Shown here: positions 25,858 to 34,748 of the stretch, piece by piece
How positions within the stretch are numbered: position 1 is the first letter of the stretch
How the letters are laid out: the number at the start of each line of letters is the position of its first letter
Assembly: GCF_036699995.1 (NCBI RefSeq)
Contig: NZ_CP144906.1
Location: 4,413,001-4,477,000, forward strand
DNA length: 64,000 nucleotides
From: Clostridium beijerinckii
GTDB taxonomy: Bacteria > Bacillota > Clostridia > Clostridiales > Clostridiaceae
Direction of reading: 5' to 3'
Made by a program: the position numbers and the translations under genes
The notes under the pieces: model-generated
The model's database searches: none
What the model saw: the letters and a program-made list of their open reading frames with translations, nothing else
Told to the model about the DNA's origin: nothing

Positions 25858-26580
25858 TTATCTTATTATTTTATTTAAGAACGCTTTGGCCCTATCATTC
25901 TTAGGATTTGAAAAAAATTCTTCCGGATGAGCCTCTTCAATAATCTGTCCTCCATCCATGAATACAATTCTATCTGCAACTTGCTTTGCAAAACCCATTT
26001 CATGAGTTACGACAACCATTGTTATATTTTCCTTAGATAATCCTATTAGTACGTCCAATACCTCTTGTATCATTTCAGGGTCTAACGCCGATGTTGGTTC
26101 GTCAAATAACATTATTTTAGGATGCATATTAAGTGCTCTTGCTATCGCTACCCTTTGCTGTTGTCCTCCTGATAATTGATTTGGGTAAGCATCAGCTTTC
26201 TCCTTTAACCCCACTTTTTCTAAATACTTCAATCCAGATTCCTCTGCTTCTTTTTTACTTACCTTTTGGAGTTTTATTGGTGCTAAAATAAGATTCTCAA
26301 GCACTGTCATATGTGGGTATAAGTTAAACTGTTGAAAAACCATTGCAGTAGATTGTCTAACTTTAGCTAAATCTTTTTTCAGACTTAAATCATATTCGTC
26401 TATTATTACTTTCCCCGAGGTCGGTTCCTCAAGATAATTCATACATCTAATTAAAGTAGATTTTCCTGATCCACTTGGCCCTATTACAACAAGCTTTTCA
26501 CCTTCATTTATATTTAAATTCACATTTTTCAAAACATGAATATCTCCAAAGTTCTTGACTATATTCTCTAATTTAATCAT
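25858..26580 (-). CDS. glnQ: Polar amino-acid ABC transporter ATPase (GlnQ-like)
   Basis: 240-residue ATPase, first gene of the four-gene importer. Walker [14 protein letters not shown]-loop [11 protein letters not shown], signature LSGGQQQR, Walker [16 protein letters not shown] and H-loop VTHEMGFA are intact and typical of the GlnQ/HisP family. There is an 80-bp gap before the binding-protein gene. The gap 26581-26855 upstream holds its promoter and the terminator of the preceding response-regulator gene. Confidence 0.93.
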   Translation of the reverse strand: MIKLENIVKNFGDIHVLKNVNLNINEGEKLVVIGPSGSGKSTLIRCMNYLEEPTSGKVIIDEYDLSLKKDLAKVRQSTAMVFQQFNLYPHMTVLENLILAPIKLQKVSKKEAEESGLKYLEKVGLKEKADAYPNQLSGGQQQRVAIARALNMHPKIMLFDEPTSALDPEMIQEVLDVLIGLSKENITMVVVTHEMGFAKQVADRIVFMDGGQIIEEAHPEEFFSNPKNDRAKAFLNKIIR

Positions 26581-26718
26581 TTATTCTCCCCCTATTTTGA
26601 CACAATATTAATTCAATAGAAATTAATCAACTTTTGCTTTATTAATTTTTTTCGATGATTCTGTTTATTTAATATCTCTATTTCAATAGTAATTTCGACT
26701 CTGTAAATTTTGAAATAC

Positions 26719-26751
26719 AAAAAGGAGCCCTGGCATATATACCAAAGCTCC
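26719..26751 (-). terminator. Terminator after the GlnL-like regulator gene
   Basis: The minus strand reads GGAGC...TGG-loop-CCA...GCTCC followed by UUUUUG. It separates the two-component system from the amino-acid transporter operon, about 105 bp after the stop. Confidence 0.8.
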
Positions 26752-26855
26752 ATTGCTTTTTTAAATCTTGATTAAATTATATATTTTTCCATTTCACTAG
26801 TCAATGACTTTTAACATACTGTGTTTTCTGTAGTTTTCTGTAGTTTATATATGTG

Positions 26856-27746
26856 TTAACCTAGAATTTTTATTAATATACCCTCAATGAATTTTTTTGT
26901 ATTTATTTTTCCTTGACCGTATATTGGATTTTTTAAATGCTTGATTTCCTGTTTAACCTGCTTTATCTCAAAAAGTGATGCTGAATATTCCTTATATATG
27001 CTATTATCGCTATCTTCACTTCCCAAACTAGCTATTGAATCCATAGCCTTCATAATAGTTCTTCTTATGCGTTGCTCCATAGATCTGCAATTAATAGCTG
27101 CTAATGAATCTCCATATAGAGCTCGTGCCACATCCATATAAATCTCTTTTAGCTGATAAGGTTTAGATGGATTCATTTTCTTTTTATTAATGATATTCAG
27201 TATTACAAGTTTTAATTCTTCTATTCCTGCAGTGCCAATAATGTTAATATCAGAAAATATACGCAATAGCTTTTCTTCTTGAGAATAAATTTCCGCTTCA
27301 TTCTCAACTTTTTTATCTTTCTCGGTATTGCCCTCAAAAACTACACTTTTAATCATTGATATAGATTTTTCTAATTCAATCTGTTTTTTAGCATTATTAA
27401 TAATGCTAATTGTTTCAATCATATTAATTGGCTTGTTAATATAGAAAAGTATTCCGCTTTTATAAGCATTTGAAATCATTTTTCCTTCTTCAACCTGAGA
27501 TAACATTATAATCTTACCAGTATATCCACTGCTAAATGTCCTTTTCACAATTTCAATTCCATCTACTTCTGGTAGCAGTAAATCAATTAATACGATATCA
27601 GGTTTTAATTTCATTATTTGATCTTTAGCATCTCTACCTGTCGTTAAAATGGATAATACTTTTCCGAAGTTATTTTTTTTAATTGCTTGCTCCAATATTT
27701 TACATACTGCTATATCATCATCAATAATAACAAAAGTTGTTTCCAT
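26856..27746 (-). CDS. GlnL/YcbB-like response regulator
   Basis: 296 residues: receiver domain (phosphoacceptor D55 in IVLIDLLLPEVDG; acidic IDDD at 8-11; K in YINKP) and a C-terminal YcbB-type domain (about 170-280; GTAGIEELKLVILNII, YQLKEIYMDVARAL, RSMEQRIRRTIMKAMD). In Bacillus subtilis GlnL (YcbB) controls glutamine-utilisation genes. Here it is followed by a polar amino-acid importer, which may be its target. It forms a pair with the kinase gene 27 bp upstream. Confidence 0.85.
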   Translation of the reverse strand: METTFVIIDDDIAVCKILEQAIKKNNFGKVLSILTTGRDAKDQIMKLKPDIVLIDLLLPEVDGIEIVKRTFSSGYTGKIIMLSQVEEGKMISNAYKSGILFYINKPINMIETISIINNAKKQIELEKSISMIKSVVFEGNTEKDKKVENEAEIYSQEEKLLRIFSDINIIGTAGIEELKLVILNIINKKKMNPSKPYQLKEIYMDVARALYGDSLAAINCRSMEQRIRRTIMKAMDSIASLGSEDSDNSIYKEYSASLFEIKQVKQEIKHLKNPIYGQGKINTKKFIEGILIKILG

Positions 27747-27773
27747 AAATAGCCCCCTTATTATGAAAATAAT

Positions 27774-29036
27774 TTATATACTAGATAACGGTATTTTCAC
27801 TAAAAACTTAGTGCCCCTATCAATATCACTTTCAACTTCTATACTTCCTCCCAAATTCTCTAAGAGATTTTTTACATGACATAACCCAATCCCCGTAGAC
27901 ATTGCCCCTGTCTCCTCATTGAATTTTGTTGAAAATCCTATATTAAATATATACGGAAGTACATCTTTATCAATACCTGTCCCATTATCTGAAACATCAA
28001 GTAGTAATTCTTTTTGCGAAATCTCCCCAATCACATTTATCATATTATCGCCACTGCATGCCTCAATTGCGTTAATAATTAAATTATTTAGAATAGCAAA
28101 TATATCATAATATCTTTTTACCGAATAATCTTCTTCTAGCTTGAATTTTATAAATATATTAGAATTCACATTATCTATTTGTCTTTTTGTATTATCAGAT
28201 ATTATACAGAAAATTTCTGACATAGACATGTATTCTACCTTCTCAACATTTTGTACTAATTGATTGATCCCTCTAAGAACTCGGTCATTATTTTTACGAA
28301 TTTCATGAGCATTTTGTGAAAGTGATAACGCCTTAACTGAAAATTCTTCTTTATCCTTATTCATTTCATACAAATTGTAAGCTTCCCTCATTATAGTATT
28401 TAAATCATTTGTTGATTTTTGTAAATAAAAAGCCTCCGCATATATCTTTGACACCATTAAATTTAATTCAGCATAACGTTTTTGATGCTCTAGTGTCTTA
28501 ATATATAATTTTTGATATTTATATATTAGAAAAGCTGAACATTGTATAAATGCTCTAACAAGTGCTGTTATTATAATAACTTTTATGGTTGATATAGAAA
28601 ACATATTTCTAACAAGTATTTCTGCTGTGTTGCATATTATATCAAAACTTACTAATGACAAGTATAAATGTATTATAGACTTATTTCTCCTAGTTAGTGG
28701 AAATATAGTTCCTAAAATACCATAAATAATATAAAAAATAGCTGCCGGCATAAACTGCATTATAATATCATTTGAATAGCTAGAAGATGACATTAATAAT
28801 CCAATGCTACGAATAGAGGCAGTTATAGTTCCTGTGATTATTCCAATTAAAACAGGATATATATTTTCCGATATAGAAAATATAAGTCCAATTACAATGA
28901 CTCCAACTCCCAAAACAAACCTGCTATTAAATGGATAAATATATATTTGCGCCAAAATACTGATCAGAATAGAAAATAATACACTATTCTTTAAACAAAT
29001 CTTATTTCTCTCTGTTATTTTAATTCTATACATCAT
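27774..29036 (-). CDS. GlnK/YcbA-like sensor histidine kinase
   Basis: 420 residues: about six membrane helices (20-170), a short coiled coil, a phosphoacceptor helix NAHEIRKNNDRVLRGINQL (H244) of the SpoOB/GlnK-like type, and a HATPase domain (LLDVSDNGTGIDKDVLPYIF, then TGIGLCHVKNLLENLGG). The multi-helix membrane sensor and unusual His box match the B. subtilis glutamine-sensing kinase GlnK. It likely phosphorylates the adjacent YcbB-type regulator. Ligand inferred, not shown. Confidence 0.85.
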   Translation of the reverse strand: MMYRIKITERNKICLKNSVLFSILISILAQIYIYPFNSRFVLGVGVIVIGLIFSISENIYPVLIGIITGTITASIRSIGLLMSSSSYSNDIIMQFMPAAIFYIIYGILGTIFPLTRRNKSIIHLYLSLVSFDIICNTAEILVRNMFSISTIKVIIITALVRAFIQCSAFLIYKYQKLYIKTLEHQKRYAELNLMVSKIYAEAFYLQKSTNDLNTIMREAYNLYEMNKDKEEFSVKALSLSQNAHEIRKNNDRVLRGINQLVQNVEKVEYMSMSEIFCIISDNTKRQIDNVNSNIFIKFKLEEDYSVKRYYDIFAILNNLIINAIEACSGDNMINVIGEISQKELLLDVSDNGTGIDKDVLPYIFNIGFSTKFNEETGAMSTGIGLCHVKNLLENLGGSIEVESDIDRGTKFLVKIPLSSI

Positions 29037-29142
29037 TATATTTGTTCCTTCACCATATAATAAAATCCATTATTGCTCTATAATTTATTTATAGAAAATA
29101 ATACGCTTAGATTATCATCAAGTCAATTCAAGTTTTTACGAA

Positions 29143-29463
29143 TTAAAATATTAATCTTAAAATTGCTATTGAAATAACTCCTGTTAATACTGTTAATAAT
29201 AAATTATTTTTCTTAAGAGCAATCAGTATTGTTGGTATTGTAGCAAGAAATTCTGGAGATTTTCCTTGAACTAAAAATTTATTATCGGTAATTAAAAGTT
29301 CTGCTACTATTAATGAAGCTAGTATAGATATAGGTATATATGTCAAAAACTCTTCCACTTTCTTATTTAATTTCATCTTCGATAATATAGTTATTGGTAG
29401 AACTCTCGGTAACATAGTTACAATACAACCACCTATGATAACACTCCATACATAAGAATTCAT
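29143..29463 (-). CDS. azlD: AzlD-like branched-chain amino acid exporter subunit
   Basis: 106-residue membrane protein with three to four helices of the AzlD family (MLPRVLPI, then YIPISILASLIVAELL). AzlC and AzlD together export branched-chain amino acids or analogues such as azaleucine. The start overlaps the azlC stop by 4 bp, so the pair is coupled. Confidence 0.9.
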   Translation of the reverse strand: MNSYVWSVIIGGCIVTMLPRVLPITILSKMKLNKKVEEFLTYIPISILASLIVAELLITDNKFLVQGKSPEFLATIPTILIALKKNNLLLTVLTGVISIAILRLIF

Positions 29464-30194
29464 TCTTTAATCACCACCCCAATTAAAGCACCAGCAATTG
29501 CTGATATAATAACACTAATACTAGTAGATACATATATTGTGCTTATTAGTAAAACTATTGCAGATACAATAATAATTATCAAAGCTTTTCTTATCTTTAT
29601 ATTTCCTTTTACAGATAAAATTAGCAAACCTATAAACATGGCAGTTAATGCAAAATCTAGCCCTAAAGCCTTATAATCTGGAATAAATCCGCCAATAATA
29701 ACTCCAATTCCTGTTGCAAAAATCCAATTTATATATGCAGTAATGTTTAAACCTGTAATCCATAAATTATTAATTTTCTTATTCCTCAACCCCTCTGCCG
29801 ATGCAACTACAAAAGTTTCATCTGTTAAAAGCAGCCCTATAAAAAAGTTTTTTAAGACTGAATTTTCTTTGAAATATGGAGCTACTGACGCACTCATAAA
29901 CAAATGTCTAAAGTTAACAAAGAAAATAGTAAATATTATACTAGGTATTGGTGAGGATGATAAAATCATACTCGAAGCTATAAATTGCGATGATCCTCCA
30001 TATATAAAAGCACTCATCCCCATTGCTTCCCAAACTGTCAATCCACAAGATTTACTCAAAATTCCACATGCAAGCCCTAAACTTATGTACCCAAATATAG
30101 TTGGAATACAGTCTTTCACTCCCTGAATAAAATAATACGAGTTGTTTTTATTCTTTATTTCTAAAGAATCATTTGGTATTTTCCCCAATTCCAT
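29460..30194 (-). CDS. azlC: AzlC-like branched-chain amino acid exporter subunit
   Basis: 244-residue membrane protein with the AzlC/YgaZ blocks: GVKDCIPTIFGYISLGLACG, GGSSQFIASSMI, NFRHLFMSAS and LLTDETFVVAS. It is divergent from an XRE-cupin regulator that probably controls it; the 120-bp intergenic region is shared. The ATG at 30194 has AAGGGGGCA upstream. Confidence 0.93.
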   Translation of the reverse strand: MELGKIPNDSLEIKNKNNSYYFIQGVKDCIPTIFGYISLGLACGILSKSCGLTVWEAMGMSAFIYGGSSQFIASSMILSSSPIPSIIFTIFFVNFRHLFMSASVAPYFKENSVLKNFFIGLLLTDETFVVASAEGLRNKKINNLWITGLNITAYINWIFATGIGVIIGGFIPDYKALGLDFALTAMFIGLLILSVKGNIKIRKALIIIIVSAIVLLISTIYVSTSISVIISAIAGALIGVVIKE

Positions 30195-30314
30195 AAAATG
30201 CCCCCTTGATACTTTTTGTATAAAAACGTAATATATATTATATACATTGTACGTTATACTTTATATTATGCTATATCTTACATTTGTACTTTATATTTGT
30301 CAAGGAGTGAAAAT
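30195..30314. promoter_or_regulatory. Divergent control region azlC / XRE-cupin
   Basis: 120 bp with two direct copies of ACTTTATAT (30258-30266 and 30288-30296), each preceded by a TGTAC-type or TTATA segment, plus a palindromic GTAATATATATTATAT stretch. The repeats are plausible operator sites for the XRE-cupin protein; the role is inferred. Confidence 0.4.
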
Positions 30315-30866
30315 ATGAATTTAAATAATATTATTGCTGGGAATTTAAAAAGATTAAGAAACGAGAGGCAATTAAGCTTAAGCAAACTTTCTGATATTTG
30401 TGGCGTCAGTAAAGTAATGCTAGGACAAATCGAACGTGGAGAATCTAATCCAACTATTAATACAATATGGAAGATTGCTGGTGGACTTAGGGTTCCATAT
30501 ACATCCCTTATTGATGAGCCAATAAAAAATGATATTTTAATAAAAAAAGAAGATTCTAAGCACCAAGAATCTCCTGATAATAAATATAGAGTTTATTGCT
30601 ATTTTGCAAGCAATTCAAATAGAAATTTTGAGCTTTTTACTGTAGAACTAGATGGCAATAGCACATATGAATCCAATTCCCATGGTGAAAAAACTCAAGA
30701 ATATATAATAGTTTATGATGGTGAACTAACTTTAAATGTGGATAACATAACTTATATCCTAACACCTGGTGATTCCATAGTGTTTGATTCATCTAAACCA
30801 CATTCATATATAAATCTGAACAGCACTACTATACGAATGACTATAATTAATAACTATTTAATATAG
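30315..30866 (+). CDS. XRE-family regulator with C-terminal cupin domain
   Basis: 183 residues: an N-terminal helix-turn-helix (NLKRLRNERQLSLSKLSDIC and SKVMLGQIERGESNPTINTI) followed by a cupin_2 barrel (about 100-183; YESNSHGEKTQEYIIVYDG, TPGDSIVFDSSKPHSYIN). This class often represses or activates a neighbouring transport or metabolic gene in response to a small ligand. The ATG at 30315 has CAAGGAGTG upstream; the longer reading frame from 30216 lacks a ribosome site. Divergent from azlCD, so probably their local regulator. Confidence 0.9.
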   Translation: MNLNNIIAGNLKRLRNERQLSLSKLSDICGVSKVMLGQIERGESNPTINTIWKIAGGLRVPYTSLIDEPIKNDILIKKEDSKHQESPDNKYRVYCYFASNSNRNFELFTVELDGNSTYESNSHGEKTQEYIIVYDGELTLNVDNITYILTPGDSIVFDSSKPHSYINLNSTTIRMTIINNYLI

Positions 30867-30895
30867 TTATTAATTATAAAAATACCTAATACTAC

Positions 30896-32449
30896 TTATT
30901 TAATAAATGTCAACAACCTGTCAAATAGAAGTTTTCTTACCCCCTGTGGATGTTTAGCCTTTATCATAGCATACCCTATTGATATAATAGATGCTTCAGA
31001 TGAAAATGCTATAAATTTTGACTCCCAAGCCGATGGATTATATTTCTTCTTATAGTCATATAATGCTTTAAATCCATAAAAGGAATTCATATAATTATAC
31101 ATAAATTTAAAAATCTTATGTATAATTACTCCCTCTACACTACTATTACCCTGAATATCTGCAAGAGGCGCTAATCCCAAACTAACTTCTTTAACCTCAT
31201 CTTCTTTTAAAATTTTACAAATATCTATGGTTAACTTTTCCATAATTCCAAGTGGAGCATCCTTACTCCTTCTTGTTATATCAACAAAATACCCCTTGTT
31301 TGAGCCATAGGGAAAACATACTACAAAACCTAATATATCCCCTTCTTTATTTGACGCTATAAAATACCTTCTATCAAATGGTTTATCCAGGGATACAGTT
31401 CCTAGCATAAATGAAAGTTCTCCACTTTTTTTCATTGTTAACCATTCATGAGAAATACCCATTATTTGTTCCTCAATTTTATGATTTCGTTCAACGAGCG
31501 GCTTATATTCTGTTGTTTTAACGCCTAGTTTGTCCATTTTATTATTTGCCCATCTGATTTTTGCAGTTTTAGAACCACTTATTGTATATGTATCTAAGTA
31601 GATAATAGCTTCTTTCCCATATTCTTGCACAATAAAACCAAAATTCTTCAGAACCTTTATGCACTTTTTAGAAACTTGACAAAAACAAATTGACAATGAA
31701 TTATCTGAACAAAAATTCTTGAATTCTAATAAAATATTCTCAATTTCTTTATCACTACATATCGGTTCCCCAGCCACAATTGCTATATTATTAATTACAG
31801 TATATCCGATAACACCTTCACAGAATCTAGGGAAAAAATATTGCTTATCATCTTCCAAAATTATTGCTGACACAGGATTTGTTGAAAATTTCCTTAATAA
31901 ATCTTGAACCTTTAATTTATCCTCATATGTATGCTCTATTCTTAGGTTCTTTGGCTTTAATGTTAACTTTATAATTATCAGAAATAAACATAAATTTATA
32001 AGCATATTTATATCATTAAATCTACTTATAAAAATCACATTTAATATAATATTGACAGCAAACAAAAAACAGGCTAGTCCAATCCCTATTTTCAATCTTA
32101 TGAAGTAAGATTTTGCTTTAAACCATTTGCGCTGGATTATTAAAGATAATAATATATAGCTTAGTAAAAATATGTCGAATTCAAAGTATGTATCTTCCAG
32201 AATATTTGTTACTACCAGCGGCGATAAAATTATTATATTAACTATCAATGCCCATCTAAGCCGTTGAAGCAACCCCTTTATAATGAACAAAAAAGAAATC
32301 ATCAATAAAACAAAATTGATTATGTATACATGATTAGTTTTTGAACTACTATCGTTATTTATAGAACTTAGTAAATCAAATATTTCTTGCATTATTAAAA
32401 CGACCATTAATAAAGTAATAGAAAGAATATGGTATTTTTTGTACTTCAT
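30896..32449 (-). CDS. MprF-like C-terminal domain (DUF2156) membrane protein
   Basis: 517 residues: about five to six membrane helices (6-160) and a cytosolic DUF2156/LPG-synthase C domain (about 170-510; FFPRFCEGVIGYTVINNIAIVAGEP is the typical entry, in part; later YFVDITRRSKDAPLGIMEKL). In full MprF proteins this GNAT-like domain transfers lysine or alanine from tRNA to phosphatidylglycerol, but MprF has up to 14 helices, so this is a short relative without the full flippase. Role in lipid aminoacylation or antibiotic resistance is inferred. The ATG has TTTGGAGGAAAC upstream. Confidence 0.82.
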   Translation of the reverse strand: MKYKKYHILSITLLMVVLIMQEIFDLLSSINNDSSSKTNHVYIINFVLLMISFLFIIKGLLQRLRWALIVNIIILSPLVVTNILEDTYFEFDIFLLSYILLSLIIQRKWFKAKSYFIRLKIGIGLACFLFAVNIILNVIFISRFNDINMLINLCLFLIIIKLTLKPKNLRIEHTYEDKLKVQDLLRKFSTNPVSAIILEDDKQYFFPRFCEGVIGYTVINNIAIVAGEPICSDKEIENILLEFKNFCSDNSLSICFCQVSKKCIKVLKNFGFIVQEYGKEAIIYLDTYTISGSKTAKIRWANNKMDKLGVKTTEYKPLVERNHKIEEQIMGISHEWLTMKKSGELSFMLGTVSLDKPFDRRYFIASNKEGDILGFVVCFPYGSNKGYFVDITRRSKDAPLGIMEKLTIDICKILKEDEVKEVSLGLAPLADIQGNSSVEGVIIHKIFKFMYNYMNSFYGFKALYDYKKKYNPSAWESKFIAFSSEASIISIGYAMIKAKHPQGVRKLLFDRLLTFIK

Positions 32450-32666
32450 GTTTCCTCCAAATATGTTTTTTATGAAATATATTATCTATATTAATTATTT
32501 TTCAAAATAATATGAATACTAGCATATGGACATGTTGTATTATATAGTTTATATTATATTGTATAATACTATATAATGACAATATAAATTATAATTCTAT
32601 TTTTATACCAATTATATACGCTTTTTATTTAATTAAATTAATAAAGTAAATATAAAGGAGTTTTCA

Positions 32667-33302
32667 ATGTTTTTGTATTGTTTAAATCTTTCGTTATCCA
32701 TTGACACTTTTCTCACGAATTTCGTAATAAATTATAATGATTACACTTACCTATTTCTATTTACCATTGTATTTTGTGAAACTGGTCTTTTTATGGCACC
32801 ATTTCTCCCTGAGGAATCATTATTATTCGTTGCTGGAACATTAGCTTCAAAAGGACTATTAGATATTTTGAAAGTAACGTTATTATTAACTATTGCAAAC
32901 ATAATTGGTGAATGTGTGAATTATTACATTGGAAAAAAGTTCGGCATTAAAATTTTCAAAAGTAATAATTCTATAATTTTTAATAAAAAACATATAACTA
33001 GAGCACAGAATTTTTATAACGTTCATGGTGGAAAAACAATAATTATTGCTAAATTTATTCCAATAATACGTACCTTTATTCCATTTCTTGCCGGAACAGC
33101 AAATGTTAAGTTTATAAGCTTTATATCATATAACATGCTTGGAGGCATACCTTGGGTAGTTTTATTTATAATTGGTGGCTATCTTTTTGGAAATATACCT
33201 TTAGTTTCAAATAATTTCGAACTTGTTATATTGCTTATAATCTTTATTTCCGTATCACCTGGCTTAATTGCTGCATTTTTAAAGAATATTAAAAGAAAAT
33301 AG
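32667..33302 (+). CDS. DedA/VTT family membrane protein
   Basis: 211-residue polytopic protein with DedA signatures: FCETGLFMAPFLPEESLLFV, GECVNYYIGKKFG, KFIPIIRTFIPFLAG and GGIPWVVLFIIGGYLFGN. DedA proteins are implicated in scrambling or flipping polyprenyl- and phospholipids and in envelope homeostasis. The ATG has AAAGGAG upstream. Divergent from the MprF-like gene, so both neighbours concern membrane lipids. Confidence 0.92.
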   Translation: MFLYCLNLSLSIDTFLTNFVINYNDYTYLFLFTIVFCETGLFMAPFLPEESLLFVAGTLASKGLLDILKVTLLLTIANIIGECVNYYIGKKFGIKIFKSNNSIIFNKKHITRAQNFYNVHGGKTIIIAKFIPIIRTFIPFLAGTANVKFISFISYNMLGGIPWVVLFIIGGYLFGNIPLVSNNFELVILLIIFISVSPGLIAAFLKNIKRK

Positions 33303-33330
33303 CTATAAACATAAAGGCTTATAGCCATTT
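33302..33330 (+). terminator. Terminator after dedA-like gene
   Basis: GCTATAA (33302-33308) / TTATAGC (33319-33325) stem followed by CATTTTCTT, at the stop codon of the DedA gene. Confidence 0.6.
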
Positions 33331-33397
33331 TCTTCCAGTTTTCTTATTAAAATTCTTTATAGCACATAGCTTTATAATTAATCAAAGAGCGGCCTAT

Positions 33398-33420
33398 AAT
33401 CTAATATTCTTAATTAGATT
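33398..33420 (-). terminator. Small hairpin after AEC transporter gene
   Basis: AATCTAAT (33398-33405) and ATTAGATT (33413-33420) form an 8-bp stem 5 bp past the AEC stop. No U-run follows, so it is a weak candidate. Confidence 0.3.
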
Positions 33421-33425
33421 TCCAC

Positions 33426-34340
33426 TTACCAAATAACATTTGCCAGATACAAAATTATTGGTATAGTAATCAGTGATAGCAATGTGCTTAAGCCAACCAA
33501 TTTAGCTCCATACTCATAATCTCCTCCATACATTTGGGAAAACATTGGTACCGTAAGCCCTACTGGCGTAGCCATAGCTATTAATACAACTTTTTTTATT
33601 TCTATTAAATATGGTGGTAAAAATTTAAATATTATCATTATTATAGCTGGAATAACGATAAGTTTTATAAATGCTACAAAGTAAGCATGTTTATCATTAA
33701 ATAATGTAATTAGTTTTGACTTAGCAATATACGTACCAAGTAAAATCATAGCAATAGGTGTATTGGTTTGTCCAACAAGGTTAAACGCATCATAAAAAAG
33801 CTTTGGCAGCTTTACTGGCGAAATAAAAATAAGCAATCCAAATGCCACAGCTATTATTCCTGGATTAAATAAAACACTTTTTAAGGTAATTAAACTTTTA
33901 TTATTTGATACTGTATATATTCCATAAGTGTAACTCAGTATATTAAAACAAACTAGGTATGCTGATAAAAAAAACACCTTTTCTATCCCCATTATGCTAG
34001 TAACTAGTGGAATTCCAATAAATCCTGCATTTGCAAATCCGATCGCAAATTTATCTATTCTCTGATCTTTCTTAAAGACAACTTTTCCCACAAAAAAGCC
34101 TATTAACATTGCACATAGAGAAATAGAAAAAGAAATTCCTAACTCCTTTAACTTATCTATAGAAAATTCCATTTGATAGCGTGTTAACATAATCATCGGA
34201 TTAATAACCCAAACTAAAAGATTAGATATTTGTTTGGCTCCATCTTCATTAATTAATTTTTTACGATAGACTATAAAGCCAATTGCCATTAATATGTACA
34301 TGATACTTACTTGTCCAACTATTGTAAAAATAATCTCCAT
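33426..34340 (-). CDS. AEC (auxin efflux carrier) family transporter
   Basis: 304-residue inner-membrane protein with about ten helices arranged as two five-helix halves. Family features: an N-terminal GFIVYRKKLINEDGAKQIS segment, LLVWVINPMIMLTRYQ and the C-terminal MATPVGLTVPMFSQMYGGD. Bacterial members carry malate, malonate or other carboxylates, or act as permeases with unknown cargo. Substrate unknown here. Ribosome site GGAAGGATAAAG precedes the ATG. Confidence 0.9.
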   Translation of the reverse strand: MEIIFTIVGQVSIMYILMAIGFIVYRKKLINEDGAKQISNLLVWVINPMIMLTRYQMEFSIDKLKELGISFSISLCAMLIGFFVGKVVFKKDQRIDKFAIGFANAGFIGIPLVTSIMGIEKVFFLSAYLVCFNILSYTYGIYTVSNNKSLITLKSVLFNPGIIAVAFGLLIFISPVKLPKLFYDAFNLVGQTNTPIAMILLGTYIAKSKLITLFNDKHAYFVAFIKLIVIPAIIMIIFKFLPPYLIEIKKVVLIAMATPVGLTVPMFSQMYGGDYEYGAKLVGLSTLLSLITIPIILYLANVIW

Positions 34341-34748
34341 AATACTTTATCCTTCCGTTCTAAAAATGACTTTAAATATATTAGTTCTTTACATGATAAT
34401 TCATCATAAACTAACTCTTTCCTTCTGATAAATCATTATATCAATTACCTATTTTAATATACAAGTCTAAAAGCAATAAATTTAAATATTAGCAAGCTAG
34501 CCATATATATTACTAGCTTATTAACATTTAAATTTGCTTTAATTCTATATTAAGCTATAAGTTACTTCATTAATAAGTAACTCACATTCAAAAAATAACA
34601 AGTCCATTTACCAGCCTATTTTCCATTATACTTCGGCGGTAATTTGACCTAATATACACGCTATAAAGTCAATTTCCCTTCGTACTTGATGAGAAATATT
34701 CATGGCAACGTTGGACTTGATATTTATTTTCATGTATCTAAACCAAAT
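34341..34748. other. Gap between CheB and AEC genes with a possible small ORF
   Basis: 408 bp. Two inverted repeats are visible: AAGCTAG/CTAGCTT near 34493-34537 and GTTACTT/AAGTAAC at about 34560-34582; either could end the che operon. The part next to cheB contains the 35-codon ORF listed at 34626-34733. Confidence 0.45.
34626..34733 (-). CDS. Possible 35-residue small protein at the end of the che operon
   Basis: ATG at 34733, stop TAA at 34626-34628, starting 15 bp after the cheB stop. The product would begin MKINIKSNVAMNISHQVRRE and end ILGQITAEV. It is unusually GC-rich and compositionally protein-like for an intergenic region here, but no clear ribosome site precedes the ATG. It may be a gene remnant rather than a live gene. 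Confidence 0.25.
   Translation of the reverse strand: MKINIKSNVAMNISHQVRREIDFIACILGQITAEV

Noticed and set aside
30216..30314. Longer N-terminus of the XRE-cupin regulator
   Set aside because: It runs through the promoter region and lacks a ribosome site; the HTH begins properly from the ATG at 30315.
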